From assembly GCA_040235375.1 (NCBI GenBank), contig JBECKQ010000134.1, forward strand, positions 1 through 5,332: a stretch of DNA of 5,332 bases. Reading direction: 5' to 3'. Below the pieces are notes generated by a model, which did not search any database, was not told where the DNA came from, and saw only the letters and a list, made by a program, of their open reading frames with translations. The position numbers and the translations under genes were made by a program. Positions 1 to 5,332 of the stretch are shown here, one piece after another. Source of the DNA: JBECKQ01 sp040235375. GTDB lineage: Bacteria; Planctomycetota; Phycisphaerae; UBA1845. Within the stretch, counting starts at the first letter, position 1. Each line of letters starts with the position of its first letter.

Positions 1-1377
1 CCCATCAGCGATCTGATCGGCAAGGGTAAGAAGCAGATTCGTCTGGATGAAGTCGATACCGCCCGCGTGTGCGAATATGCCGGCGAGGACGCCGACGTGA
101 CCTGGCGACTCTACGGTGCGCTGGCCACGCAGATCAACGCCAGCCCGCTGAAGAAACTTTTCGAAGAAACGGAGATGCCGCTGGTCGAGGTTCTCGCCGA
201 TATGGAGCACGCCGGCGTCGCTCTCGATACCGCCCACCTCGCCCGCATGTCGGCTGAACTGACCGAACGGCTTGACGAGCTGACGAGACAGATTCACCGG
301 GAGGCCGGATACGCCTTCAACATCGACTCGACGCGCCAGCTCGCCACCGTGCTCTTCGACGAGCAGAAGCTGCCGGTTGTCCGACGAACCAAGACCGGGC
401 GCAGCACCGACGCGGAGACGCTCGCGGCCCTCGCCGCGCAGACCGAGAACCCGATCCCCCGGCTCATGCTCGAGTACCGCGAGCTCGTGAAGCTCAAGGG
501 AACGTATCTCGACACGCTGCCCGGCATGGTCTCCTCTAAGACCGGCCGGCTGCACGCGTCGTTCAACCAGACCGGCGCCGTGACCGGCCGCTTGTCTTCG
601 AGCGATCCCAACCTCCAGAACATCCCGGTCCGCACCGACGTCGGCCGCCGCATTCGCGAGGCGTTCGTTGCCGGCGACCCCGGCTGCGTCTTGCTCGTCG
701 CCGATTATTCGCAAGTGGAGCTGCGCATCCTCGCCGCGTTCTCCGGCGACGCCCACTTGCGCGAAGCGTTCCACACCGGGCTGGACATTCACGCCTTCGT
801 GGCGGCGCAGGTGAACGGCGTGCCGCTCGAAGCGGTGACGCCCGAGCAGCGCGGCGCCGCGAAGGCGGTCAACTTCGGCATCATCTACGGCCAGTCCGCG
901 TTCGGCCTGTCGCAGTCGCTCGGCATCTCCCGGACCGACGCCAAGGCGTTTATCGATCGCTACCACGCCCGTTACCCGGGCATAAGATCATTCGTGGATG
1001 AGTGCGTGGCCAACGCCCGCAAGAAGGGGTATGCCGAGACGATCCTCGGCCGCCGCCGCCCGATCCCCGAGCTGAACTCGCGCAACCGCGGGCAGGTCAG
1101 CCTCGGCGAACGGCTCGCCATCAACACCGTCATCCAGGGCAGCGCCGCTGACCTGATCAAACGGGCCATGGTCGACATTCACCGCGAGATCAAGAGCAAG
1201 AAGCTGGCCACGCGGATGCTGATCCAGGTGCACGACGAGCTCGTGTTCGAACTGAAGCGCGAAGACGTCGAAGCGCACAAGGCGATGATCCGCGAGAAGA
1301 TGACCACGGCGATTCCGTTCGACGTGCCCATCGTCGTGGACATCGGCGTCGGGGAGAACTGGCTTAGTGCCAAGTAA
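1..1377 (+). CDS. polA: DNA polymerase I, C-terminal part (5' end outside window)
   Basis: This is the last 458 residues of a family A DNA polymerase, which fills gaps in repair and in Okazaki-fragment processing. The frame is open from base 1, so the gene begins upstream; the GTG at 67 is internal. Visible residues 26-30 (YAGED) match the exo III motif YxxxD of the 3'-5' exonuclease domain, so proofreading is probably retained. Polymerase motif A (DYSQVELR) begins at nt 703, motif B (AAKAVNFGIIYG) lies around nt 856-891 with the conserved K, F and Y, and motif C (QVHDELVFE) has its catalytic Asp at nt 1234. The F in KAVNFG, rather than Y, is the usual bacterial state. The C-terminus (GENWLSAK) is typical and ends at TAA 1375-1377. 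The 5' nuclease domain cannot be assessed. Family assignment is near certain. Confidence 0.97.
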   Translation, partial: PISDLIGKGKKQIRLDEVDTARVCEYAGEDADVTWRLYGALATQINASPLKKLFEETEMPLVEVLADMEHAGVALDTAHLARMSAELTERLDELTRQIHREAGYAFNIDSTRQLATVLFDEQKLPVVRRTKTGRSTDAETLAALAAQTENPIPRLMLEYRELVKLKGTYLDTLPGMVSSKTGRLHASFNQTGAVTGRLSSSDPNLQNIPVRTDVGRRIREAFVAGDPGCVLLVADYSQVELRILAAFSGDAHLREAFHTGLDIHAFVAAQVNGVPLEAVTPEQRGAAKAVNFGIIYGQSAFGLSQSLGISRTDAKAFIDRYHARYPGIRSFVDECVANARKKGYAETILGRRRPIPELNSRNRGQVSLGERLAINTVIQGSAADLIKRAMVDIHREIKSKKLATRMLIQVHDELVFELKREDVEAHKAMIREKMTTAIPFDVPIVVDIGVGENWLSAK

Positions 1378-1397
1378 CGACACCTCGCGATCCTTCA

Positions 1398-1982
1398 TTG
1401 GGAGACGATTCCATTCAACGTTTCTTCCTCGAAAGTCCCTGGCTGCTGATTCCGGTCCTGGTGGTCATCGAGTACGTCCTTGTCGTGATATGGCTGCGCC
1501 GGCGGACGCCGCGCAGCCGATGGGCGGCGCTCATCGGCCTCGTTCTCTGCATTTTGCTGCCGGTCGTCCAGAAGCTTGTGGTCACGCAGCGCGAGCGGGT
1601 CACGCTTGTGATCAACTCCATGGTCGATGCCGTGAGCGCGGGCGACGTCGCCGCCCTCGCCGAGTATGTCTCCCCCAACTTCAACACCGCGAACACTGAC
1701 CGCGCCGGCTTCATCGCCGGCGTCCGCGACACTCTACAGCGTTACACGGTCGAAGAGCCGCGTCTGCGTGACTTGCAGATCACGGTCGACGGCGATAGGG
1801 CCACCACGCAATTCGGTATTGTGTGCCGCATCCTCACCCCGCAGGAAAGCGTGGCGAATTACCCCAGCGCGTGGGAGGTCGTGTTTGAGCTCAACGACGG
1901 CGAGTGGCAAATGATCTCCGTCGAACCGCGCCCGACGCGCCTGTTTCCTTACGAGCGTCTGCAGCAGCTCATATCCCCCTGA
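1398..1982 (+). CDS. Two-TM membrane protein with C-terminal NTF2/SnoaL-like domain
   Basis: I do not recognise a named family for the whole protein. Taking TTG 1398 as the start gives 194 residues. Residues ~15-33 and ~42-62 are hydrophobic helices separated by an Arg-rich loop (RRRTPRSR). By the positive-inside rule this places the loop in the cytoplasm and both ends outside. Residues ~65-178 look like a small alpha+beta NTF2/SnoaL-type fold: a helix (INSMVDAVSAGDVAALAEYV) and a helix with FIAGVRDTLQRY, then alternating strands (LQITVDGDRATTQFGIVCRI, WEVVFELNDGEWQMISVEP). No catalytic residues can be named. It lies about 20 bp after polA and may be cotranscribed with it. The start is uncertain: TTG 1398 has no visible Shine-Dalgarno, whereas ATT 1413 (residue 6) has GGGAG at 1400-1404 in front of it. 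The fold call is inferred from sequence pattern only. Confidence 0.82.
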   Translation: MGDDSIQRFFLESPWLLIPVLVVIEYVLVVIWLRRRTPRSRWAALIGLVLCILLPVVQKLVVTQRERVTLVINSMVDAVSAGDVAALAEYVSPNFNTANTDRAGFIAGVRDTLQRYTVEEPRLRDLQITVDGDRATTQFGIVCRILTPQESVANYPSAWEVVFELNDGEWQMISVEPRPTRLFPYERLQQLISP

Positions 1983-2007
1983 CATCGGCGGCTCGCCGCA
2001 CTACAAT
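1979..2007 (+). promoter_or_regulatory. Sigma70-like promoter of the selenoprotein gene
   Basis: A -35 box CTGACA (1979-1984, 5/6 to TTGACA) is separated by exactly 17 nt from a -10 box TACAAT (2002-2007, 5/6 to TATAAT). The -35 box overlaps the TGA stop of the upstream membrane-protein gene. A start of transcription near 2014 would leave a leader of about 77 nt. This supports the selenoprotein gene being its own transcription unit. Confidence 0.62.
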
Positions 2008-2078
2008 CGCGCGCACGGTCCCGCGGTGTGCCAGCCGGCGCATCCACGGCGGGCGGATCATTGTGGGCATTGATCAGG

Positions 2079-2085
2079 AAGGAGG
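2079..2085 (+). promoter_or_regulatory. Strong Shine-Dalgarno that fixes the selenoprotein start
   Basis: AAGGAGG is followed by 5 nt (CCCGT) and then ATG 2091. It is among the best ribosome binding sites in the window. It decides that translation begins at 2091, upstream of the in-frame TGA, and not at the internal ATG 2130, which has no comparable site before it. Confidence 0.85.
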
Positions 2086-2090
2086 CCCGT

Positions 2091-2330
2091 ATGCACATCT
2101 CGATTGAATACTGCGTGCAGTGAAACTACATGCCTTACGCCGCCGGTCTGGCGGCCGATCTGAAGAAGGCGTTCGACACCGACGCCGAGTTCATCAAGGG
2201 CGGGGGCGGCATCTTCGACGTAAAAGTCGACGGCACACTGGTTTACAGCAAGCATGAGACCGGCACGTTTCCCGATCACAATAAGCTGATTGCCCGTATT
2301 CGCGACCTCAAGCCCGCCGACAGGAAATAA
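2091..2330 (+). CDS. SelW/Rdx-family selenoprotein, TGA 2121-2123 read as selenocysteine
   Basis: This is a 79-residue thioredoxin-like Rdx (SelW/SelT/SelH) protein, a small cytoplasmic thiol/selenol redox protein. The N-terminus reads MHISIEYCVQ-TGA-NYM. With TGA as Sec the motif is C8-V-Q-U11, the family's CxxU/CxxC redox site directly after the first beta strand. Cysteine homologues typically have YCxQCNW there. After it come a helix (YAAGLAADLKKAF), a Gly-rich turn and strand (GGGGIFDVKVDG), LVYSKHETGTFPDHNKL and a C-terminal helix (IARIRDL), all in the family order and at normal family length. The homology is continuous across the TGA, so this is recoding (or a sequencing error), not two genes. 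Start 2091 is set by AAGGAGG at 2079-2085; TAA 2328-2330 is the true stop. An ORF starting at 2130 would lack the active site. The gene has its own promoter and terminator. The physiological substrate is unknown. Confidence 0.9.
2121..2172 (+). promoter_or_regulatory. Putative bacterial SECIS element (UGA plus hairpin)
   Basis: The UGA codon (2121-2123) is followed by a perfect 6-bp stem, GCCGCC (2139-2144) with GGCGGC (2150-2155), closing the 5-nt loop GGUCU (2145-2149). The loop G's lie 22-23 nt after the UGA, inside the spacing known for bacterial SECIS elements (SelB binding sites within the coding sequence). GGUCU is also the loop I recall from E. coli fdhF. A possible lower stem pairs AUGCCUU (2130-2136) with AAGGCGU (2166-2172), one U·G included, across an asymmetric internal loop. 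The bulged U of the E. coli upper stem is not seen. An Ala-rich helix (GCC and GCG codons) can form such palindromes by chance, so the structure supports the recoding call but does not prove it. Confidence 0.7.
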
Positions 2331-2351
2331 CCAGCCAATCACGCCGGACAC

Positions 2352-2383
2352 GTGGCCGGCCCTGCGGGGCCGGCCGCTTTTTT
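2352..2383 (+). terminator. Intrinsic terminator after the selenoprotein gene
   Basis: An 11-bp GC-rich stem pairs 2352-2362 with 2367-2377 (core GGCCGGCCC / GGGCCGGCC, plus one G·U and one G-C at the base) around a 4-nt loop TGCG. Six T residues (2378-2383) follow directly. It is a textbook rho-independent terminator 22 nt past the selenoprotein stop, and it separates that gene from cysE. Confidence 0.93.
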
Positions 2384-2435
2384 GTGCGCGGATCGTTCTC
2401 CTCGTGCCGGTGTCGGCGCTGATCGCCACCGGCTC

Positions 2436-2441
2436 TATAAT
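2436..2441 (+). promoter_or_regulatory. -10 box of the cysE promoter
   Basis: A perfect TATAAT lies between the terminator and the serine acetyltransferase start, giving a leader of about 40 nt. No good -35 match is found at 16-18 nt spacing (the sequence there is TCGGCG-like), so the promoter may depend on an activator or on flanking contacts. The -10 and next bases (CTATAATCGC) resemble the selenoprotein promoter (CTACAATCGC). Confidence 0.55.
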
Positions 2442-2487
2442 CGCTCGTTTGTCTCGCGACGACCGGCTGACTGCCAAAAGGTGCCCC

Positions 2488-3480
2488 ATGGACCAGAAGT
2501 TCAATCTCGGCGACAGGCTTCCGCAGCTCGTCGACAAGATCGTCAACAGCTACAACGCCGACGCTCGCATGCGTCACACCGACCGGGCCTTCCTCCCGTC
2601 CCCGGCGGAAGTGCGCGAGCTGATCCAACGCCTGCTCGAGCTGTTGTTTCCCGGCTTTCACGGCCGGCAGGATCTCAGCAGCTTCAACGTGCCCTTTCAC
2701 GTCGGCGAGCTTCTGCCGCGCGTGGCGCATCTCGCCTACCGCCAGGTTGACAAATGCCTGTGCTACAAGCGCGAGATCGAGCAGCCGGGGTCCGCGAGCG
2801 GTTGGCAGGCCGACAGTCCCTGCGACAAGGAAGCGTGGAAGGTGACCAACTGGTTCCTCGATCGCCTCGTGGACATTCGCTCGATGCTCTCCGGCGACGT
2901 CCAGGCGGCCTACGACGGCGATCCCGCAGCGATCAACTGCGACGAAGTGATCCTTGCCTACCCGGGTCTGCTGGCCATCGCCGTGCATCGCTGCGCGCAC
3001 GAGCTCTACGACAAGGATGTACCGATCCTGCCGCGCATGATGTCCGAGTGGGCCCACCGCGAGACCGGCGTCGACATCCATCCGGGGGCGAACATCGGTC
3101 GCAACTTCTTCATCGACCACGGCACCGGTGTCGTCATTGGCGAGACAACGGACATCGGCGACAACGTCAAGATGTACCAGGGCGTGACGCTCGGCGCGCT
3201 CTCGTTCCCCAAGGACGAACGCGGCCGGCTCATCCGCGGCGCCAAGCGCCACCCGACGGTCGAGGACGACGTCACCATCTATGCAAACGCGATCATCCTT
3301 GGCGGCGAGACCGTTCTGCGGAAAGGCTGCGTGATCGGTGGCTCGGTCTTTCTGACGAGCAGCGTGCCCGCCGGCGCCACCGTGGCCATCACTCCGCCGG
3401 CCCTGCGCATGAAGGACAGGAGTCTCCGTGGCCCGCAGAAGGAAGCCGCTGGTAAGCCGAACGCCGACTTCCAGATTTGA
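2488..3480 (+). CDS. cysE: Serine O-acetyltransferase (long, EpsC-like form)
   Basis: This 330-residue cytoplasmic enzyme makes O-acetyl-L-serine from L-serine and acetyl-CoA, the first step of cysteine synthesis. Residues ~1-190 form the long helical N-terminal domain. From ~192 a left-handed beta-helix of hexapeptide repeats begins. VDIHPGA contains D196 and DHGTGVVIGE contains H211, matching the catalytic pair D143/H158 of E. coli CysE with the same 15-residue spacing. YQGVTLGA and KRHP (R254, H255) complete the active site. A segment rich in charged residues (FPKDERGRLIRG) lies between them, as in long-form SATs. The last residue is Ile (ending DFQI), the feature CysE uses to dock into cysteine synthase CysK. 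ATG 2488 is chosen because AAAAGG lies just upstream, the TATAAT is 47 nt before it, and the frame further upstream runs through the terminator. The gene stands alone after its own promoter. Confidence 0.93.
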   Translation: MDQKFNLGDRLPQLVDKIVNSYNADARMRHTDRAFLPSPAEVRELIQRLLELLFPGFHGRQDLSSFNVPFHVGELLPRVAHLAYRQVDKCLCYKREIEQPGSASGWQADSPCDKEAWKVTNWFLDRLVDIRSMLSGDVQAAYDGDPAAINCDEVILAYPGLLAIAVHRCAHELYDKDVPILPRMMSEWAHRETGVDIHPGANIGRNFFIDHGTGVVIGETTDIGDNVKMYQGVTLGALSFPKDERGRLIRGAKRHPTVEDDVTIYANAIILGGETVLRKGCVIGGSVFLTSSVPAGATVAITPPALRMKDRSLRGPQKEAAGKPNADFQI

Positions 3481-3487
3481 ACGCCGC

Positions 3488-3516
3488 GTGCCCGCTCCGC
3501 GCCGCGCGCCGGGCAC
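3488..3516. other. Inverted repeat between convergent genes
   Basis: GTGCCCG (3488-3494) and CGGGCAC (3510-3516) form a perfect 7-bp stem with a 15-nt GC-rich loop. It sits between the 3' ends of cysE (+) and the small minus-strand gene. There is no T-run on either side, so it is at best a weak or Rho-assisted bidirectional terminator. Confidence 0.35.
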
Positions 3517-3519
3517 CGA

Positions 3520-3636
3520 TCACGGCAAGAAACCGATCCCGCGTGCTGCCTGCTGCAAGACGCCCACAATCACCTGAATCGCGAAAATCGGAAAAAGAAT
3601 CAGATTCAGCAGATCGGTGAGCAACGTCGGATCCAT
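3520..3636 (-). CDS. 38-residue hydrophobic small membrane protein
   Basis: I do not recognise this protein. Reading leftward from ATG 3636-3634 it begins MDPTLLTDLL, continues NLILFPIFAIQVIVGVLQ and ends QAARGIGFLP before TGA. Residues ~5-28 form one hydrophobic segment, long enough to span the membrane; the only charged residues are two Asp near the start and one Arg near the end. The start is set by an ideal Shine-Dalgarno, AGGAGG (plus-strand CCTCCT 3642-3647), 5 nt before the ATG, with a TACAAT -10-like box upstream. The same frame stays open further upstream, antisense to aroDE, but that part is low-complexity Gly/Arg sequence typical of shadow frames. The gene converges with cysE (39 nt between stops) and diverges from aroDE. 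A small membrane regulator, a complex subunit or a type I-like toxin are all possible; nothing in the sequence decides between them. Confidence 0.62.
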   Translation of the reverse strand: MDPTLLTDLLNLILFPIFAIQVIVGVLQQAARGIGFLP

Positions 3637-3641
3637 CGGTG

Positions 3642-3647
3642 CCTCCT
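3642..3647 (-). promoter_or_regulatory. Shine-Dalgarno of the small membrane protein
   Basis: AGGAGG on the minus strand with a 5-nt spacer to the ATG at 3636. This is the main reason to believe the short gene and to choose this start. Confidence 0.75.
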
Positions 3648-3686
3648 GATGCGCCTCGCCCCTCCAACGACGAACAACACCGGCGG

Positions 3687-3692
3687 ATTGTA
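3687..3692 (-). promoter_or_regulatory. Possible -10 box for the small minus-strand gene
   Basis: TACAAT on the minus strand, about 50 nt upstream of the ATG; it is the same hexamer as the selenoprotein promoter. The sequence at the -35 position (CTGTAC at 3715-3710) is a poor match, so the call is tentative. Confidence 0.4.
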
Positions 3693-3801
3693 CCGCCCGT
3701 CCGCCCCCCGTACAGCGCTTCTTCCCCGAACGTAGCCCACCGCCCTCGGCCGCCCCCGTTTGCCGCTCGCTGCCCGCTGGAATAACCTTTCTCTCGCCAC
3801 C

Positions 3802-5332
3802 ATGACCAGGCTCATTGCCGCCATCTCGTCCGTCGCCGTGGATGCGGCGTTGCAGCTCGCTAAGCGGGCGCTGCGCGAAGGCGCCGACGTCGTCGAAATG
3901 CGTCTCGACACCCTGGCGGACGCCGCCGCCGCCCTGCCCGCCCTCGCCGCCTCGTTGCCGGAAGGCCGATGGATCGCAACCTGCCGGACGCTCTCGGAAG
4001 GCGGATCCTCGAAGGAGCCTGACAGCAGAAGGCTTGACCTGCTCCGTCGCGCCGCCGAGTCCGGCGCCGGATGGATCGACTTCGAACTTGCTTCGGTGAC
4101 AGACAGCGACCTCGCCGGCGAGCTCCGCACGCTGCTTGACCGAACCGGCGTCGGATTCATCCTGTCGGCCCATTTCTTCGGCAACGCTCCGCCGAATCCG
4201 GCCGCCACTATCGAGCAAATGCAGAGCCTCTTTCCCGAGGCGATCGCGAAAGTCGCCTTGACCGCCCACGACATCTGCGACAACTTTGCCGCTCTCGAGC
4301 TGACACGCGCACGGCCGGATCGCTGCATCGCGATATGCATGGGTGAAAAGGGCCTGCTCTCGCGTGTTCTCGCAGGAAAATGCGGGGCCTTCGGAACGTA
4401 CTGCTCACCCAGCGCCTCGACCGCCACCGCGCCGGGCCAGCCGATGCTGCGCCACATGACCGACCTCTACCGATTCGGCGAGCACACCGGCACGACACAG
4501 CTATTCGGCGTGCTCGGCTCACCGGTGGCCCATTCCATGGGCCCCGCAATGTTCAACACGCTCTTCGCCGCCGACGACGTCGACGCCGTCTACCTGCCGT
4601 TCCACATCGAGTCGGCCGACGAACTCGATCGCTTCCTGTTCGGCCTGTGCGATCGACCATGGCTGCATCCCCGTGGCTTCAGCGTCACCGTACCGCATAA
4701 GTCGGCTGCTCTCCGCTGGGCCGGAGACGGCGCCGACTCCCTGTCGCGCCGAATCGGCGCGGCCAACACGCTGCTGTTCGATTCCGGTTCCGCCGCTGCC
4801 TTCAATACGGACTACGCCGGCGCGCTGGCTGCGATTCAGCGGGCTCTGCAGGCGACGCACGCGAATCCGAAGGAAACAAACGCGGCCGTCCTCGGCGCGG
4901 GCGGGGCCGCCCGCGCGGTCGTGGCCGTGCTGAGCGATCTCGGCTTTCGCGTGATCATCTACGCCCGGTCACCCGGCAAAGCCAAAGTTCTCGCCCGGCA
5001 GTTCGGTGCCGAGGCCCAGCCGTGGGAAAAACGGACAACGTCGAGGCCGGCCTTGATCGTCAACTGCACGCCGGTCGGCATGTACCCCGACGTCGATTCC
5101 ACACCGTTTCCGCCCGACGCGCTCGAGCCGGCCGCAGCCGTCTTCGACACCGTCTACAATCCGCAGGAGACGCGGCTGCTTCGCGAGGCCCGCGCGGCCG
5201 GCTGCACGACCGTCGACGGCGTGCTGATGTTCGTTCATCAGGCCGCGGCCCAGTACGAGCTCTGGACTGGCCGTCGCCCGGACATGGAGGTAATGACACG
5301 CTTTGTCACTGATCGGCTGAGCGCAGTTCGGC
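3802..5332 (+). CDS. aroDE: Bifunctional 3-dehydroquinate dehydratase / shikimate dehydrogenase (3' end outside window)
   Basis: This fused cytoplasmic enzyme would carry out two consecutive shikimate-pathway steps: dehydration of 3-dehydroquinate to 3-dehydroshikimate, then NADPH reduction to shikimate. 510 residues are visible. Residues 1-~225 are a type I (class I aldolase) AroD: EMRLD (E32), E95, H124 in SAH, Schiff-base K150 in AKVAL, and MGEKGLLSR with R188. Residues ~233-510 are AroE: GSPVAHSMGP (240-248), FSVTVPHK with catalytic K300, GAANT (N322), FNTDYAG with catalytic D337, nucleotide-binding GAGGAAR (365-371), R389 in the NADP-phosphate region, NCTPVGM (421-427) and Q480/Q484. AroE is nearly complete; only a short tail should lie beyond the edge. 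ATG 3802 gives the usual AroD start (LIAAIS strand), but no Shine-Dalgarno precedes it. The second Ser of the HSxSP substrate motif is Gly247. Fused AroDE occurs in plants, chlamydiae and planctomycetes. Confidence 0.95.
   Translation, partial: MTRLIAAISSVAVDAALQLAKRALREGADVVEMRLDTLADAAAALPALAASLPEGRWIATCRTLSEGGSSKEPDSRRLDLLRRAAESGAGWIDFELASVTDSDLAGELRTLLDRTGVGFILSAHFFGNAPPNPAATIEQMQSLFPEAIAKVALTAHDICDNFAALELTRARPDRCIAICMGEKGLLSRVLAGKCGAFGTYCSPSASTATAPGQPMLRHMTDLYRFGEHTGTTQLFGVLGSPVAHSMGPAMFNTLFAADDVDAVYLPFHIESADELDRFLFGLCDRPWLHPRGFSVTVPHKSAALRWAGDGADSLSRRIGAANTLLFDSGSAAAFNTDYAGALAAIQRALQATHANPKETNAAVLGAGGAARAVVAVLSDLGFRVIIYARSPGKAKVLARQFGAEAQPWEKRTTSRPALIVNCTPVGMYPDVDSTPFPPDALEPAAAVFDTVYNPQETRLLREARAAGCTTVDGVLMFVHQAAAQYELWTGRRPDMEVMTRFVTDRLSAVR

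Noticed and set aside
2056..2075. Inverted repeat GATCA...TGATC in the selenoprotein leader
   Set aside because: It is only 5 bp with a 10-nt loop just before the Shine-Dalgarno, too weak to call a regulatory element without comparison to relatives.
2130..2330. A separate 66-residue ORF starting at ATG 2130
   Set aside because: It lacks a ribosome binding site and the redox motif. The family homology and the strong Shine-Dalgarno both point to 2091 with TGA recoded.
2290..2487. N-terminal extension of the serine acetyltransferase from 2290
   Set aside because: It overlaps the selenoprotein end, runs through the intrinsic terminator and the TATAAT box, and has no family similarity.
2308..3516. 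402-residue minus-strand ORF opposite cysE
   Set aside because: It is the antisense shadow of a clear serine acetyltransferase, with His/Arg/Gly-rich, fold-less composition and no start signals.
3796..3805. GCCACCATG at the aroDE start, identical to a eukaryotic Kozak consensus
   Set aside because: All neighbouring genes show bacterial signals, and in GC-rich sequence this match is coincidence.
3637..4269. Upstream extension of the 38-residue minus-strand protein (249-residue open frame)
   Set aside because: The extension is antisense to well-conserved AroD sequence and has shadow-like Gly/Arg-rich composition. The ideal Shine-Dalgarno marks the inner start.
1..5332. TGA reassigned to an amino acid throughout the genome
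   Set aside because: The membrane protein, cysE and the small minus-strand gene all end at TGA at sensible family or domain ends, so recoding is specific to position 2121.

Overview
The window is about 5.3 kb of GC-rich, gene-dense bacterial chromosome made of housekeeping genes. There are no mobile elements, CRISPR arrays, rRNAs or tRNAs. A single-chain AroD-AroE fusion, a long-form serine acetyltransferase and a selenocysteine-using Rdx/SelW protein together suggest a planctomycete or other PVC-group bacterium. This is inference from gene content and style, not a taxonomic assignment. Three genes end in TGA, so the standard code applies, and one TGA inside another gene looks recoded.

Layout. 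Positions 1-1377 (+) hold the C-terminal part of DNA polymerase I, covering the end of the proofreading domain and the whole polymerase domain. A two-helix membrane protein with an NTF2/SnoaL-like domain follows after about 20 bp (1398-1982, +); its start codon is not canonical. Next is a compact, apparently monocistronic unit with its own sigma70-like promoter (1979-2007), a strong Shine-Dalgarno (2079-2085), a 79-residue SelW/Rdx selenoprotein (2091-2330) and a strong intrinsic terminator (2352-2383). The serine O-acetyltransferase gene (2488-3480, +) comes next behind a perfect TATAAT. A 38-residue hydrophobic protein lies on the minus strand (3636-3520) with a near-ideal ribosome binding site and faces cysE tail to tail. 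Divergent from it, the bifunctional 3-dehydroquinate dehydratase / shikimate dehydrogenase gene starts at 3802 and runs off the right edge.

The most notable item is the selenoprotein. An ordinary ORF call would either miss it or start it falsely at 2130, losing the redox motif. The true start is 2091. The in-frame TGA at 2121-2123 sits where SelW-family proteins carry the second residue of CxxC/CxxU. A hairpin with loop GGUCU, the loop sequence I recall from the E. coli fdhF SECIS, is centred about 24 nt downstream.

Functionally the genes are mostly independent: DNA repair/replication (polA), thiol/selenol redox (selW-like), the first step of cysteine synthesis (cysE), and two consecutive steps of the shikimate pathway (aroDE). 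The window shows no single multi-gene operon. The terminator and separate promoters indicate short transcription units.
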